Origin: Lachnospiraceae bacterium
Lineage (GTDB): Bacteria; Bacillota; Clostridia; Lachnospirales; Lachnospiraceae
Direction of reading: 5' to 3'
Assembly (NCBI GenBank): GCA_015057515.1
Contig: SVED01000002.1
Span: forward strand, 1-64,000
Length of the DNA stretch: 64,000 nucleotides
In this document: in pieces, positions 41,092-51,264 of the stretch
Layout: each line of letters begins with the position of its first letter
How positions within the stretch are numbered: the first letter of the stretch is position 1
The notes under the pieces: model-generated
What the model was told of the DNA's origin: nothing
Seen by the model: only the letters and a program-made list of their open reading frames with translations
Databases searched by the model: none
Position numbers and translations under genes: made by a program

Positions 41092-42450
41092 GTGAATGTA
41101 GCTCAGATATTGGCGGTACTTATTTTTGTGGCTATGTTTGTTCTGATTGTAATTGACAAGATAGAACGACATATAGTTACACTGGTTTGTGGAGGAGCGA
41201 CATTATTGTTGGTTTTTTGTGTTGCAATGAAAGATTTTGATGCAGTGATGCATACACTGAATTTTAAAAGTATATTTACATCAGAATTTTGGTATGCAGC
41301 AGGTGAAAATGCTGAATCTTCATCAGGAATCAACTGGGCAACCATAATTTTTATCGCAGGAATGATGATTATGGTAGAAGGTATGGCTAAAGCAGGCTTT
41401 TTTAGATGGTTATGTATGAAACTGGCAAAGCTTGTTAATTATAAAACGATACCATTGTTTATTGCATTTATGCTTATGTCAGCGATGCTTGCTATGTTTA
41501 TAGACAGTATAACAGTAATATTGTTTTTGGCTGCTGTAACAGTGGAGTTGGCAAAATTGTTAAAATTCGATCCGATACCTATGATTTTGGCAGAAATATT
41601 TTGTGCCAATTTAGGTGGCTCGGCTACAATGTGTGGAGACCCGCCTAATATTATAGTGGGCACTTCTTTGGGTTATTCTTTTGCAGATTTTATAACAAAT
41701 ACAGGCTTGATAGCTGGTATAAGTGTTATTTGTGTGGTAGTATACTTTTATATGGTATACCGTAAAGAGTTGGCTATGGCAGATGGTAGCAACATAGATT
41801 TCACAACTATTCCGGAACCAAAAGAAGCTATAACCAACATTAAGGATTTTACAATTAGTGTTATTATATTTATTACCGCTATCGTTCTTCTGGTAACTCA
41901 TGCAATGACTCATCTCACAGTGGCTTTTATAGGTGGTTTGATTGCAATTGTCACACTTATTACTTCTGGAAAATATGCAATAAGTCTCCTTAAAAAGGTT
42001 GATTATAAAACACTACTTTTTTTCATTGGTTTATTTATTGTCGTCGGTGGCTTGGAGGAAACAGGTGTGCTGGAGATCATATCTAAGTTAATTAGTGATG
42101 TTAGTGGCGGTAATATATATATTATGGTGGCAATAATACTTTGGGTATCTGCTATTGCCAGCGCATTTGTGGACAATATACCTTTTGCAGCAACTATGAT
42201 ACCGGTTATACAAAGTCTTTCAGCAACAACGGGTGTCGATTTAGATATTCTTGCCTGGACACTTTCGATGGGAACTGACGTAGGCGGAAGTGCAACACCT
42301 ATAGGTGCATCTGCAAATGTTGTTGGTACGTCTGTCGCGGCAAAGAGCGGACATCCGATAGGATGGGGTAAATATTGTAAGAGTGCTGTCCCTGCCACTT
42401 TAATTGTAGTAACTATATCTATGATAGTGATTTTTGTTAGATACTGCTAA
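41092..42450 (+). CDS. SLC13/ArsB-type anion transporter
   Basis: MFIDSITVILFLAAV, NLGGSATMCGDPPNIIVG, GTDVGGSATPIGASANVV. Confidence 0.85.
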   Translation: MNVAQILAVLIFVAMFVLIVIDKIERHIVTLVCGGATLLLVFCVAMKDFDAVMHTLNFKSIFTSEFWYAAGENAESSSGINWATIIFIAGMMIMVEGMAKAGFFRWLCMKLAKLVNYKTIPLFIAFMLMSAMLAMFIDSITVILFLAAVTVELAKLLKFDPIPMILAEIFCANLGGSATMCGDPPNIIVGTSLGYSFADFITNTGLIAGISVICVVVYFYMVYRKELAMADGSNIDFTTIPEPKEAITNIKDFTISVIIFITAIVLLVTHAMTHLTVAFIGGLIAIVTLITSGKYAISLLKKVDYKTLLFFIGLFIVVGGLEETGVLEIISKLISDVSGGNIYIMVAIILWVSAIASAFVDNIPFAATMIPVIQSLSATTGVDLDILAWTLSMGTDVGGSATPIGASANVVGTSVAAKSGHPIGWGKYCKSAVPATLIVVTISMIVIFVRYC

Positions 42451-42464
42451 GGAGGAAATAGTTT

Positions 42465-43064
42465 ATGGATAAGCAGGTAATCATTTCAATCAGTAGAGAG
42501 TTTGGAAGTCAAGGTCATCACATTGCTAACCAGATTGCTAAAGATATGAATCTAAAATTATATGATCGAAATATATTAGATATGATGGCTACAGAAAAAA
42601 ATATTAAATTAGAATATCTTGAAAAATATGACGAAAGACCTAAAAATGTAATGCTTTCACGTAGAGTTGGCAAGTTCTCAAACTCATTGGAAGAGGTTTT
42701 CGCTGAGCTTCAGTTCGATTTTCTTAGAGAAAAGGCTGAAAGTGGAGAAAGCTTTATTATAGTTGGTCGTTGTGGAGAAACAGTGTTCAAAGACCATGAC
42801 GGGCTTATATCCATATTTGTTACCGGAGACTATGAAGATAAGCTAAGAAATGTTATGGAACATTTCAATCTCAATGAAAAACAGGCTATGGATAAAATGA
42901 GTCGTCATGATAAGAGTAGAAAGAGATACCATAACTATCATTCAGAGTTTAAATGGGGTGATTCCAGATATTACGATTTATGTATTAATAGCAGTAAATT
43001 GGGTGTTGAGGAAACATCTCAAATATTAGAAAGATACATCAAATTAAGAATGGATAAAATGTGA
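42465..43064 (+). CDS. Cytidylate kinase-like family protein
   Basis: ISISREFGSQGHHIANQIAKDMNLKLYDRNIL; FIIVGRCGE. Confidence 0.85.
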   Translation: MDKQVIISISREFGSQGHHIANQIAKDMNLKLYDRNILDMMATEKNIKLEYLEKYDERPKNVMLSRRVGKFSNSLEEVFAELQFDFLREKAESGESFIIVGRCGETVFKDHDGLISIFVTGDYEDKLRNVMEHFNLNEKQAMDKMSRHDKSRKRYHNYHSEFKWGDSRYYDLCINSSKLGVEETSQILERYIKLRMDKM

Positions 43065-43156
43065 CACACGCCACTATAATCCTTGCTTTTTCTACTTTAC
43101 TATGATAAACTAACATTGTATTATGCAAATTATTGTCAAATAAGGGAGGAAAAACT

Positions 43157-43666
43157 ATGTTTTGTAACAATTGTGGTAACGAAGTACCTGTAGGACAGCC
43201 AGCATGTCCATATTGTGGAGCACCAGTTGATATGGGTCAGCCTATGAATATGGGAGCACAGCCTTATCAGGCAGCACCAGTTTATGCTGCACCAAAGAAG
43301 AATAATACAGGTTTAATTATTGGTATAGTTGCTGCTGTTGTAGCGGTTGTAGCTATTGTTCTTGTGTTAAAGTTCTTTGTGTTTGGTGCAAAGGTAGACG
43401 GTAAGTACGTTTATGATGATATGGCTTCATGGGGAATGAAGATTGAATTAGAGATTGATGGTGATGAATTTACTATGACTTCACTTGTATCTTACGATCT
43501 TACCACTTGGGAAGAGGAAGAAGTAGTAGAGGGTTCTGTTAAGGTAGATGGTGACGAAGTAATTCTTACTTCAGAGGGAGAAGATGTTGTCCTTAATTAC
43601 GACAAGGGCGATGAGACTCTTTCTATGAGTGAAGGTGGATTTGCTATCGTTTTTGAAAAGGAATAG
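43157..43666 (+). CDS. Zinc-ribbon membrane protein
   Basis: MFCNNCGNEVPVGQPACPYCGAPV, TM, C-terminal beta-rich domain. Confidence 0.8.
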   Translation: MFCNNCGNEVPVGQPACPYCGAPVDMGQPMNMGAQPYQAAPVYAAPKKNNTGLIIGIVAAVVAVVAIVLVLKFFVFGAKVDGKYVYDDMASWGMKIELEIDGDEFTMTSLVSYDLTTWEEEEVVEGSVKVDGDEVILTSEGEDVVLNYDKGDETLSMSEGGFAIVFEKE

Positions 43667-43680
43667 TTACTTATACATAA

Positions 43681-43709
43681 AAAAGCAGACGTGTGCGTCT
43701 GCTTTTTTA
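43681..43709. terminator. Terminator between convergent genes
   Basis: gcagacg tgtg cgtctgc tttttt. Confidence 0.85.
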
Positions 43710-43725
43710 TTGCTTTATTTACCTG

Positions 43726-44100
43726 TTAATTGTTGCTGTGTCGTTGATAATATGCTTTTAAAGCATAGAAACTCTCATCACTTATAGCATGCTCAAGCTT
43801 GCAAGCGTCTTCGTAGGCCACACCCTCTGAAACGCCTAGTTTTATTAGTACCTGGGCCAGTATTTCATGGCGTTCAGAAATTTTTGAGGCAATAGTAAGG
43901 CCGGAATCGGTTAAAGTGATATAACCGTTGGTATCGATTTGTATGTATCCGTTATTTTTTAGATTTTTGAGGTATACACTTACACTTGGTTTTGAAAGGT
44001 TTAAGTGATGAACCACATCTATAGAACGCACATGCTCTAAGCGTCGGCTTAGATGCAATATAGCTTCTAAATAATCTTCAGCTGATTCTTGAATCTTCAT
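43726..44100 (-). CDS. DtxR/MntR-family metal-dependent regulator
   Basis: ESAEDYLEAILHLS, VSVYLKNLKNNGYI, RHEILAQVLIKLGVSEGVAYEDACKLEHAISDE. Confidence 0.9.
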   Translation of the reverse strand: MKIQESAEDYLEAILHLSRRLEHVRSIDVVHHLNLSKPSVSVYLKNLKNNGYIQIDTNGYITLTDSGLTIASKISERHEILAQVLIKLGVSEGVAYEDACKLEHAISDESFYALKAYYQRHSNN

Positions 44101-44331
44101 ATAGTTAACTCACTTTCTAAAAACATAATACTCTCCATATAGATGATATTATAGTTTGGTTATGTGGGAACATAAATATACTCTAATAATACTATCATAA
44201 AATGATAGAGATTGTAAATAAAAAAGAAGTTAGCAAGAGCCTGTATTACTCTATATAAATGGGTTTTTCTTGACTTTTTTTCCTTGTAGTTTAAAATACT
44301 TATAGTGATTAAGTTAAAAGGGGAAAGATAT

Positions 44332-45060
44332 ATGTTAAAAGCACTTATTCTTGCTGCAGGCAAGGGAACAAGAATGAAATCAGATTTACCTAAGGTTGTT
44401 CATAAATGTATGGGTCAGCCAATGGTACATTACGTAATAGAAGCATCTAAGAATGCTGGTGCAAACCAAGTATGCGTTATAGTTGGATATAAGGCAGAGG
44501 AGGTTCAGGCTGCTATAGAAGAAAAGGTGGAGTATGCATTCCAAACTGAACAGCTGGGAACAGGTCATGCAGTAAAGTGTGCCAAGGACTTTATTGGAGA
44601 GGAAGGAGATGTGATAATTCTCTGTGGAGATACTCCACTCATTACATCAGATACCTTGACTAGACTTTATGAGATGCACAAAAATGGCGGATATGGTGTT
44701 ACTGTCCTTTCAGCAATATTGGAGGATGCTACAGGTTATGGACGAATTGTCCGTGATGCTTCTGGTGATTTCGCCAGAATAGTTGAACATAAAGACGCAA
44801 CAGAGGAAGAAAGATTAGTTAAAGAAATTAACTCCGGTATGTATGTATTTAATGCAAAAGCATTATCAGAGGCTTTGGGAAGATTAAATAACAACAATGT
44901 TGCAGGTGAGTATTATCTCACAGACACAATTGAAATTATCAAAACCATGGGGCTTAAAGTGGCTGCCATGCCCCTTACGGGAGCTAATGTAGATGAGATT
45001 CGTGGTGTAAATACCTTAGAGCAATTGGCAGAAGCTGAGGAAATTATGAAAACTCGCTAG
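44332..45060 (+). CDS. GlmU-type N-acetylglucosamine-1-phosphate uridyltransferase domain only
   Basis: ILAAGKGTRMKSDLPKVVHK, LGTGHA, GDTPLI; ends after the nucleotidyltransferase domain. Confidence 0.85.
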   Translation: MLKALILAAGKGTRMKSDLPKVVHKCMGQPMVHYVIEASKNAGANQVCVIVGYKAEEVQAAIEEKVEYAFQTEQLGTGHAVKCAKDFIGEEGDVIILCGDTPLITSDTLTRLYEMHKNGGYGVTVLSAILEDATGYGRIVRDASGDFARIVEHKDATEEERLVKEINSGMYVFNAKALSEALGRLNNNNVAGEYYLTDTIEIIKTMGLKVAAMPLTGANVDEIRGVNTLEQLAEAEEIMKTR

Positions 45061-45075
45061 AGTCTGGAGGATGTT

Positions 45076-45633
45076 ATGAAGATTATAGTTGGTTTGGGAA
45101 ATCCTACCAGAGAGTATCAGGGTACAAGACATAATGTAGGATTTTCTGTAATATATAATATAGGAGATAAGTACAATATAACGGTAGACACTAAAAAACA
45201 TAAGGCACTTATTGGTAAGGGTATTATTGAGGGTGAAAAGGTAATTCTTGCTATGCCTCAGACCTATATGAATTTGAGCGGTGAAAGTGTTAGAGAGTTG
45301 TTAGACTATTATAAGTGTACTCCTGAGGACATTATTGTTATATATGACGATATCAGTCTGGATGTTGGTAAACTGCGCATAAGGGCTAAGGGTAGTGCTG
45401 GAGGACATAATGGCATAAAAAATATTATTGCCCACCTTGGAACACAAGATTTTCCGCGAATTAAGGTAGGTGTAGGAGAAAAACCAGCCAGAATGGATTT
45501 GGCAGATTATGTACTTGGGCATTTTACTAAGGAAGAACAGCCGGTTATAAGAGAAACAGCCAATATGGCTTGTGAAGCAGTGGCTGTTATGATAAAAGAG
45601 GACATTGCAACAGCTATGAATAAATTTAATTAA
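45076..45633 (+). CDS. pth: Peptidyl-tRNA hydrolase
   Basis: VGLGNPTREYQGTRHNVGF, PQTYMNLSGESV, GSAGGHNGIKNI. Confidence 0.97.
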   Translation: MKIIVGLGNPTREYQGTRHNVGFSVIYNIGDKYNITVDTKKHKALIGKGIIEGEKVILAMPQTYMNLSGESVRELLDYYKCTPEDIIVIYDDISLDVGKLRIRAKGSAGGHNGIKNIIAHLGTQDFPRIKVGVGEKPARMDLADYVLGHFTKEEQPVIRETANMACEAVAVMIKEDIATAMNKFN

Positions 45634-45654
45634 TGGATTTTGGAGGTTCTTTAT

Positions 45655-48600
45655 ATGCAGGCTTTACAGGCAGCATTTAGGGAAGATTCAAGATTTGAAA
45701 AGCTTACACAATATATCGATGAGAACAAATTTCCTATTCACATCTGGGGATTGGACAAGAGAGTTGCGCCTCTTTTAATGGAGAGCGTTCCTAGAAAATG
45801 TCCCATTAGGTTAATCGTAACCTACGATGAAAAAAGGGCAAGACAAATAGTGGATGATTATAGATTCTATGATAGAGAGGTCTATTACTACCCTGCAAAG
45901 GATGCCCTTTTTTACTATGCAGATGTGCATAACAATACAACTGTAAAAAGTCGTCTGGAGATATTTAAAAGGATAGTTGAAAAGGAAAGAATTACAGTTG
46001 TTACCACTATAGAGGGTCTTATGGATAAGATTCCGGATAAGTCCCATATAGTTAAAAATGTTATAGATATTGAGGTTGGAGATACTCTCGTTATAAAAAG
46101 GTTTTCCAAAAAGCTTACAACTCTTGGATATGAAAAGGTTACAATGGTAGAAACTCCAGGGCAGTTTTCTGTGCGTGGCGGTATAATTGATATATATCCC
46201 CTTACAGAAGAGTGCCCTTATCGTGTTGAGCTTTGGGGGGATGAGGTTGATTCCATAAGAAGCTTTGATGTGGAAAGTCAGCGTTCCATTGAGGAGGTTA
46301 CTGCGGTAAAAATATATCCTTCATGTGAGATGGTACTTACGGAGGATAGAATTGAAAAGGGGCTTGCTCTTGTAAAAAAGGAACATAAAAAGCAGGCGGA
46401 AAAGCTAAAGAAAGAATTTAGAACAGAGCAATATGCAAGATTAAATAAAATGGTAGATAGCTTAAAGGAGGAGCTCAAGGAATTTAATTCCACTATGGGT
46501 ATAGACAGTATGGTGGAATATTTCTACGAGGATACAGTATCCTTTTTGGATTATATACCATTAGAATCTGAGATATTTGTGGATGATCCAGAGAGGGTAC
46601 ATCGTCAGGCGGTGGTCTATACACAGGAATTTGCAGCATCTATGGAAGGAAGATTAGAAGGTGGATATGTTCTTCCTACTCAGGCAAATGTTTTGTACGA
46701 TGGAAAAGCCATTGTGGGTAGACTTGCTCTTAGAAGATTGTGTATTTTTTCTGAAATATATGCAAAACAACCTGCTTGGGGTGAAAAAACAAACCTTACT
46801 ATATCTTCAAAAGGTTTGGTTAGCTATAACAATAGCTTCGAGGCTCTTCTTGCGGATATAAAGAAGTGGAATAGCAAAAAATATAAGGTGGTAATTTTAT
46901 CTCCATCAGGTACAAGAGGAAAAAGAATTGCAGCTGACCTTAGAGAAAACGAGGTAATGGCTCATTTTTCGGAGGATAGAGATAAGGTATTAAAACCAGG
47001 TGAGATAACAGTTTTTGTAGGTAGAATGGAAACCGGATTTGAAATACCAGAATGTAAACTGGCGGTTATCAGTGAAGCAGACATATTTACCTCAAAAGAG
47101 CTTAAAAAGAGAAAAAAACTTCCAAAGTATAAGGGAGATAAGATAAATAGTTATGCAGATATTTCTGTGGGAGATTACGTTGTCCACGAACGACATGGTG
47201 TAGGTATATACCATGGAATTGAGAAGGTGGAAACTGACGGCAGACTTAAAGACTATATTAGTATTGAGTATGCAAAGGGAAGTAAGCTTTTTGTTCCAGT
47301 GGAACAGTTAGAGGTAATTGGTAAGCTTTCCGAAAAAGATGGTGCTAAGCCTAAACTTAATCGACTAGGTGGAGGCGATTGGGAAAAAGTTAGAAATAGG
47401 GTTAAAGGTCATGTGGCAGATATTGCCAAAGAACTGGTTGAGCTTTATGCTATCAGAGAAACCAGTAAAGGATTTTCCTATGGAGAGGATACTCAGTGGC
47501 AAAAGGAATTTGAAGAATTATTCCCTTATGAGGAAACTCTTGACCAGCAAAAAGCCATAGAGGATACAAAACGGGATATGGAAAGTCCGCATATTATGGA
47601 TAGACTTATCTGTGGTGATGTTGGATTTGGAAAAACAGAGGTTGCTATACGTGCTGCTTTTAAAGCAGTGCAGGATAATCGTCAGGTGGCATACCTTGTT
47701 CCGACAACAATTTTGGCCGAACAGCATTACCAGACTTTTTCTCAGCGTATGAAGGACTACCCAATAAATATCAGATTATTATCCAGATTTAAGACACCTA
47801 AGGAGATTAAAGAGACTTTGGCGGAGTTAAAGTCAGGTATGGTTGATATTGTTATAGGTACTCACAGACTTTTGTCAAAGGATGTGGAATTTAAAAATCT
47901 TGGTCTTCTCGTAATAGACGAGGAACAAAGATTTGGTGTGAAACATAAAGAGCAGATAAAACAGATGAAAAAGAATGTAGATGTGCTTACCCTTACTGCT
48001 ACACCTATTCCGAGAACTTTGCATATGAGTTTAGTGGGACTTAGGGATATAAGTCTTTTGGAAGAACCGCCGGTTGATCGTATGCCTATACAGACATATA
48101 TTATGGAATATGATATTGAATTTGTTAAGGAAGCCATTAACAGAGAGTTGAATAGAAACGGACAGGTATACTATGTATATAATCGCGTAAATACAATAGA
48201 GGATATTACAACCCAGTTAAGAAGTGTTTTACCGGGGGCAAGAATAGAATTCGCTCATGGTAAGATGAATGAGAGAGAATTAGAAACTATTATGCGTGAT
48301 TTTACCAATAAAGAGATTGATGTGTTGGTTTCCACGACTATAATTGAAACAGGTCTTGATATTCCTAATGTAAATACAATGATAATCCATGATGCAGATA
48401 TTTTTGGACTATCACAGTTGTATCAGCTAAGAGGAAGAGTTGGACGTTCAAACAGAAGCGCTTATGCTTTCCTAATGTATAAAAGGGATAAAATGATAAA
48501 AGAAGTGGCTGAAAAACGACTTAAAGCAATTAGGGAGTTTACAGAGCTTGGTTCAGGATATAAAATATCTATGAAGGATTTGGAAATAAGAGGCGCAGGT

Positions 48601-49188
48601 AATCTTTTAGGACAGGAGCAGTCGGGTAACATTGAAGCAGTTGGCTATGATTTGTATTGTAAAATGTTGAACGATGCCATTAAGAGGTTGTCGGGTGAAA
48701 GCGAAGAAGTTGACTTTGTATCTTCCATTGAACTTCCTTTGGATGCATATATACCAGATACTTATGTAAAGAATGAATTTATGAAGCTGGATTTATATAA
48801 GCGTATATCTAAATGCGAAAGTCGAGAAGAAAATGACGCTATTTTAGAGGAAGTGAAGGATAGATTTGGAGAGGTTCCAAAACCTTTCTACCGATTATTA
48901 GATGTAGCATATCTTAAGGCAATAGCAAAGAAAGCATATATAACAGATGTGAAGTATTTACAGGGTGAGCTTCGCTTTATAATGTATCCTGAAGCACCTG
49001 TAGTACCGGAGCGTATGGATAAGCTTTTGAAGAGGTATAAGGGGACTTTGAAGTTCGTTCCAGGTAAAAATGCAGGATTTACTATGAAGGCATCCAAAAC
49101 AATTCAGGAAGAACTTATCGCTGTTGCTGAGCAAGCTATATTGGATATTATGAGTCTTACAAAGAAGGAGGAAAACGGTGAAAAATAA
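45655..49188 (+). CDS. mfd: Transcription-repair coupling factor Mfd
   Basis: GDVGFGKTEVAIRAAF, DEEQRFGV, TLTATPIPRTLHMSL, LRGRVGRSNRSAYAF. Confidence 0.97.
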   Translation: MQALQAAFREDSRFEKLTQYIDENKFPIHIWGLDKRVAPLLMESVPRKCPIRLIVTYDEKRARQIVDDYRFYDREVYYYPAKDALFYYADVHNNTTVKSRLEIFKRIVEKERITVVTTIEGLMDKIPDKSHIVKNVIDIEVGDTLVIKRFSKKLTTLGYEKVTMVETPGQFSVRGGIIDIYPLTEECPYRVELWGDEVDSIRSFDVESQRSIEEVTAVKIYPSCEMVLTEDRIEKGLALVKKEHKKQAEKLKKEFRTEQYARLNKMVDSLKEELKEFNSTMGIDSMVEYFYEDTVSFLDYIPLESEIFVDDPERVHRQAVVYTQEFAASMEGRLEGGYVLPTQANVLYDGKAIVGRLALRRLCIFSEIYAKQPAWGEKTNLTISSKGLVSYNNSFEALLADIKKWNSKKYKVVILSPSGTRGKRIAADLRENEVMAHFSEDRDKVLKPGEITVFVGRMETGFEIPECKLAVISEADIFTSKELKKRKKLPKYKGDKINSYADISVGDYVVHERHGVGIYHGIEKVETDGRLKDYISIEYAKGSKLFVPVEQLEVIGKLSEKDGAKPKLNRLGGGDWEKVRNRVKGHVADIAKELVELYAIRETSKGFSYGEDTQWQKEFEELFPYEETLDQQKAIEDTKRDMESPHIMDRLICGDVGFGKTEVAIRAAFKAVQDNRQVAYLVPTTILAEQHYQTFSQRMKDYPINIRLLSRFKTPKEIKETLAELKSGMVDIVIGTHRLLSKDVEFKNLGLLVIDEEQRFGVKHKEQIKQMKKNVDVLTLTATPIPRTLHMSLVGLRDISLLEEPPVDRMPIQTYIMEYDIEFVKEAINRELNRNGQVYYVYNRVNTIEDITTQLRSVLPGARIEFAHGKMNERELETIMRDFTNKEIDVLVSTTIIETGLDIPNVNTMIIHDADIFGLSQLYQLRGRVGRSNRSAYAFLMYKRDKMIKEVAEKRLKAIREFTELGSGYKISMKDLEIRGAGNLLGQEQSGNIEAVGYDLYCKMLNDAIKRLSGESEEVDFVSSIELPLDAYIPDTYVKNEFMKLDLYKRISKCESREENDAILEEVKDRFGEVPKPFYRLLDVAYLKAIAKKAYITDVKYLQGELRFIMYPEAPVVPERMDKLLKRYKGTLKFVPGKNAGFTMKASKTIQEELIAVAEQAILDIMSLTKKEENGEK

Positions 49189-50254
49189 CCAAAACAAAAA
49201 AACTAGATTTAAAATACTATTCCTTGTGATGACGCTGTTGTTTTCTCTAAATCTTTCTGCGTGTGGAGAAAAGAAGGTTAAGACGGATGAAATAAAAGAT
49301 CCTACAGCAGTATTCACCTATGGTGAAGAGGCGGTATCTAAGGGAGAAGTATATATATATGTGAATACCATAAAAGAACGCTATGAAACCCAGTATGGGG
49401 AGGATGTGTGGGACATTGCTCTGCCACAGAGTGAAAATTCAGAGGAACAGCTCACTATGGTGGATTTTACCAAGGAAGAGGTTGTCAATGAGATAGTAAG
49501 GGTAAAAACCCTTTATGCACAGGCAGAAAATATGGGCGTTTTCCTTACAGAAGAGCAAAAGCAGGAAATATTAGACGAGGCCCAAAGCTTTTATGATGGA
49601 CTTACCGATGTAGATATAGAGTCTTTGGAGCTTACAGTTGATATTGTCAATAAAGTAATGGTTGAAAATAAGATTGCAAAGTTGGTGCAAGATAAACTTT
49701 TAGAAGATAATCCTATTGAAATTTCCGATGAGGAAGCCAGGATGACAACATTTTATGATATGTATTTCAATTGCTATTCAATAGATGAAAATGGGGTTAT
49801 GGTACCATATACAGAGGAACAGTGTAGCATCCAGTACGAAAATGCACTTACAGCCTGTAGTACTTTAGCTACAGCTGTTATTGACGAAAATTCTGACGCG
49901 GAGAATATAGAGAATCTGGCGGCTTATTACAAATTAGACTATGCAGCTGAATACACTATTTCGCCGGAAGAGATTATGAATATCTATGGCGAGGATATAT
50001 ATAACACATTATATTCTATGGAAAATGGTGACTATAGCAGTGTTATAAAGAGCGAATACGGATATCATGTTTTCCAGATGGTGGCACTAACAGACAAAAA
50101 AGCCACCCAATCTAAAAAAGATATTATGACTAAGGCGGCTATTGAGGAGTATCTTCGGGAAACGCTTAACGGGTGGCAAAAAGAAATAGACCCAGAATTT
50201 TCATATCCTGAGTCTATCAACATGGATGTATATAATACAATTACAATAGAATAA
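49178..50254 (+). CDS. Secreted lipoprotein, SurA/PrsA-like peptidylprolyl isomerase
   Basis: Lipobox LNLSACG; C-terminal ENGDYSSVIKSEYGYHVFQMV (parvulin-like). Confidence 0.75.
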   Translation: MKNNQNKKTRFKILFLVMTLLFSLNLSACGEKKVKTDEIKDPTAVFTYGEEAVSKGEVYIYVNTIKERYETQYGEDVWDIALPQSENSEEQLTMVDFTKEEVVNEIVRVKTLYAQAENMGVFLTEEQKQEILDEAQSFYDGLTDVDIESLELTVDIVNKVMVENKIAKLVQDKLLEDNPIEISDEEARMTTFYDMYFNCYSIDENGVMVPYTEEQCSIQYENALTACSTLATAVIDENSDAENIENLAAYYKLDYAAEYTISPEEIMNIYGEDIYNTLYSMENGDYSSVIKSEYGYHVFQMVALTDKKATQSKKDIMTKAAIEEYLRETLNGWQKEIDPEFSYPESINMDVYNTITIE

Positions 50255-50704
50255 CTAATGTGTACCTGTTGAACCGAAACCACCAGCACCTCTTTCGGTG
50301 CTGTCAAGTTCATCAACAGTGTTAAAAGCAGCGGCAATGTATGGTGTAATAACCAACTGGGCGATTCTTTCTTGAGGCTCAATTGTTGCTGCTTTTTCGC
50401 TGTGGTTATGAAGAGCAACCATAACCTCACCACGATAATCGGAATCTACAACACCAACCTTATTTGCGGGTGCAAGTCCTTTTTTGGAGGCAAGACCGCT
50501 TCTTGCATATATAAGTCCAGCATAGCCCTCTGGAAGCTCCATAGCAACTCCGGTAGGAACAAGAAATGTTTCGTGTGGAGCAATAGTAAGTGCCTCGTCA
50601 AGACAGGCATATAAGTCTGCACCGGCAGCGTTAGCTGAACCGTAGGTTGGAATAGTTGCATTATTTCTAAGTTTTTTGATATTTACAGGTATATTGGTAA
50701 CCAT
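50255..50704 (-). CDS. dut: dUTP diphosphatase
   Basis: NAAGADLYACLDE, ARSGLASKKGL, VGVVDSDYRGEV, RIAQLVI, GGFGSTG. Confidence 0.95.
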   Translation of the reverse strand: MVTNIPVNIKKLRNNATIPTYGSANAAGADLYACLDEALTIAPHETFLVPTGVAMELPEGYAGLIYARSGLASKKGLAPANKVGVVDSDYRGEVMVALHNHSEKAATIEPQERIAQLVITPYIAAAFNTVDELDSTERGAGGFGSTGTH

Positions 50705-51237
50705 TATATAGTTCCTTTCTCTTCCCAGAGAATCACTTCGCCGGATTCTAGGGATTTTTTAACGTCAATTATTCGTTGGTTTGAAGAACCGCGAAATCTT
50801 AAGGATAAATTCTTTAGTTCTTCAATGAATTTGCCATCAACCAGAATGTCTATATAGGAAATCATTTCTCGGGTTTCTTCCCAGTTAAGCATCATTTTTG
50901 CCTTTATATCTTTTTCAAAGTCATAACCAGTGTAGCACCAGATAGTCTTTTCCGGCAATTCTTCTCGGACCCTTCGAAGAAGCGGAAGAAGACCTTGCTG
51001 GTTGCTATATTCAAAGGGTTCACCACCGAGAAGTGATAAACCCTTGATATGACTAGGACTAAGATATTCTAAGATGTCATCAATTTGCTTTTCGGTGAAA
51101 GGTTCTCCAAAGTTGAAGTCCCATGTTTCCGGGTTGAAGCAGTTTTTACAGTGGTGTGTGCATCCTGAAACAAAGAGAGAAACTCTTATGCCAGGGCCGT
51201 TAGCCACGTCAATCATCTTGATATCTGCATAGTTCAT
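50704..51237 (-). CDS. nrdG: Anaerobic ribonucleotide reductase activating protein
   Basis: FVSGCTHHCKNCFNPETWDF radical-SAM motif; LLGGEPFEYSN. Confidence 0.95.
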   Translation of the reverse strand: MNYADIKMIDVANGPGIRVSLFVSGCTHHCKNCFNPETWDFNFGEPFTEKQIDDILEYLSPSHIKGLSLLGGEPFEYSNQQGLLPLLRRVREELPEKTIWCYTGYDFEKDIKAKMMLNWEETREMISYIDILVDGKFIEELKNLSLRFRGSSNQRIIDVKKSLESGEVILWEEKGTI

Positions 51238-51264
51238 ATAGAAGCTCCTTTCTGTAAAAAAGAT

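Noticed and set aside
41103-42398. Antisense ORFs opposite the SLC13-type transporter
   Set aside because: Shadow reading frames with Ile/Thr/Ala-rich composition typical of the complement of membrane-protein genes.
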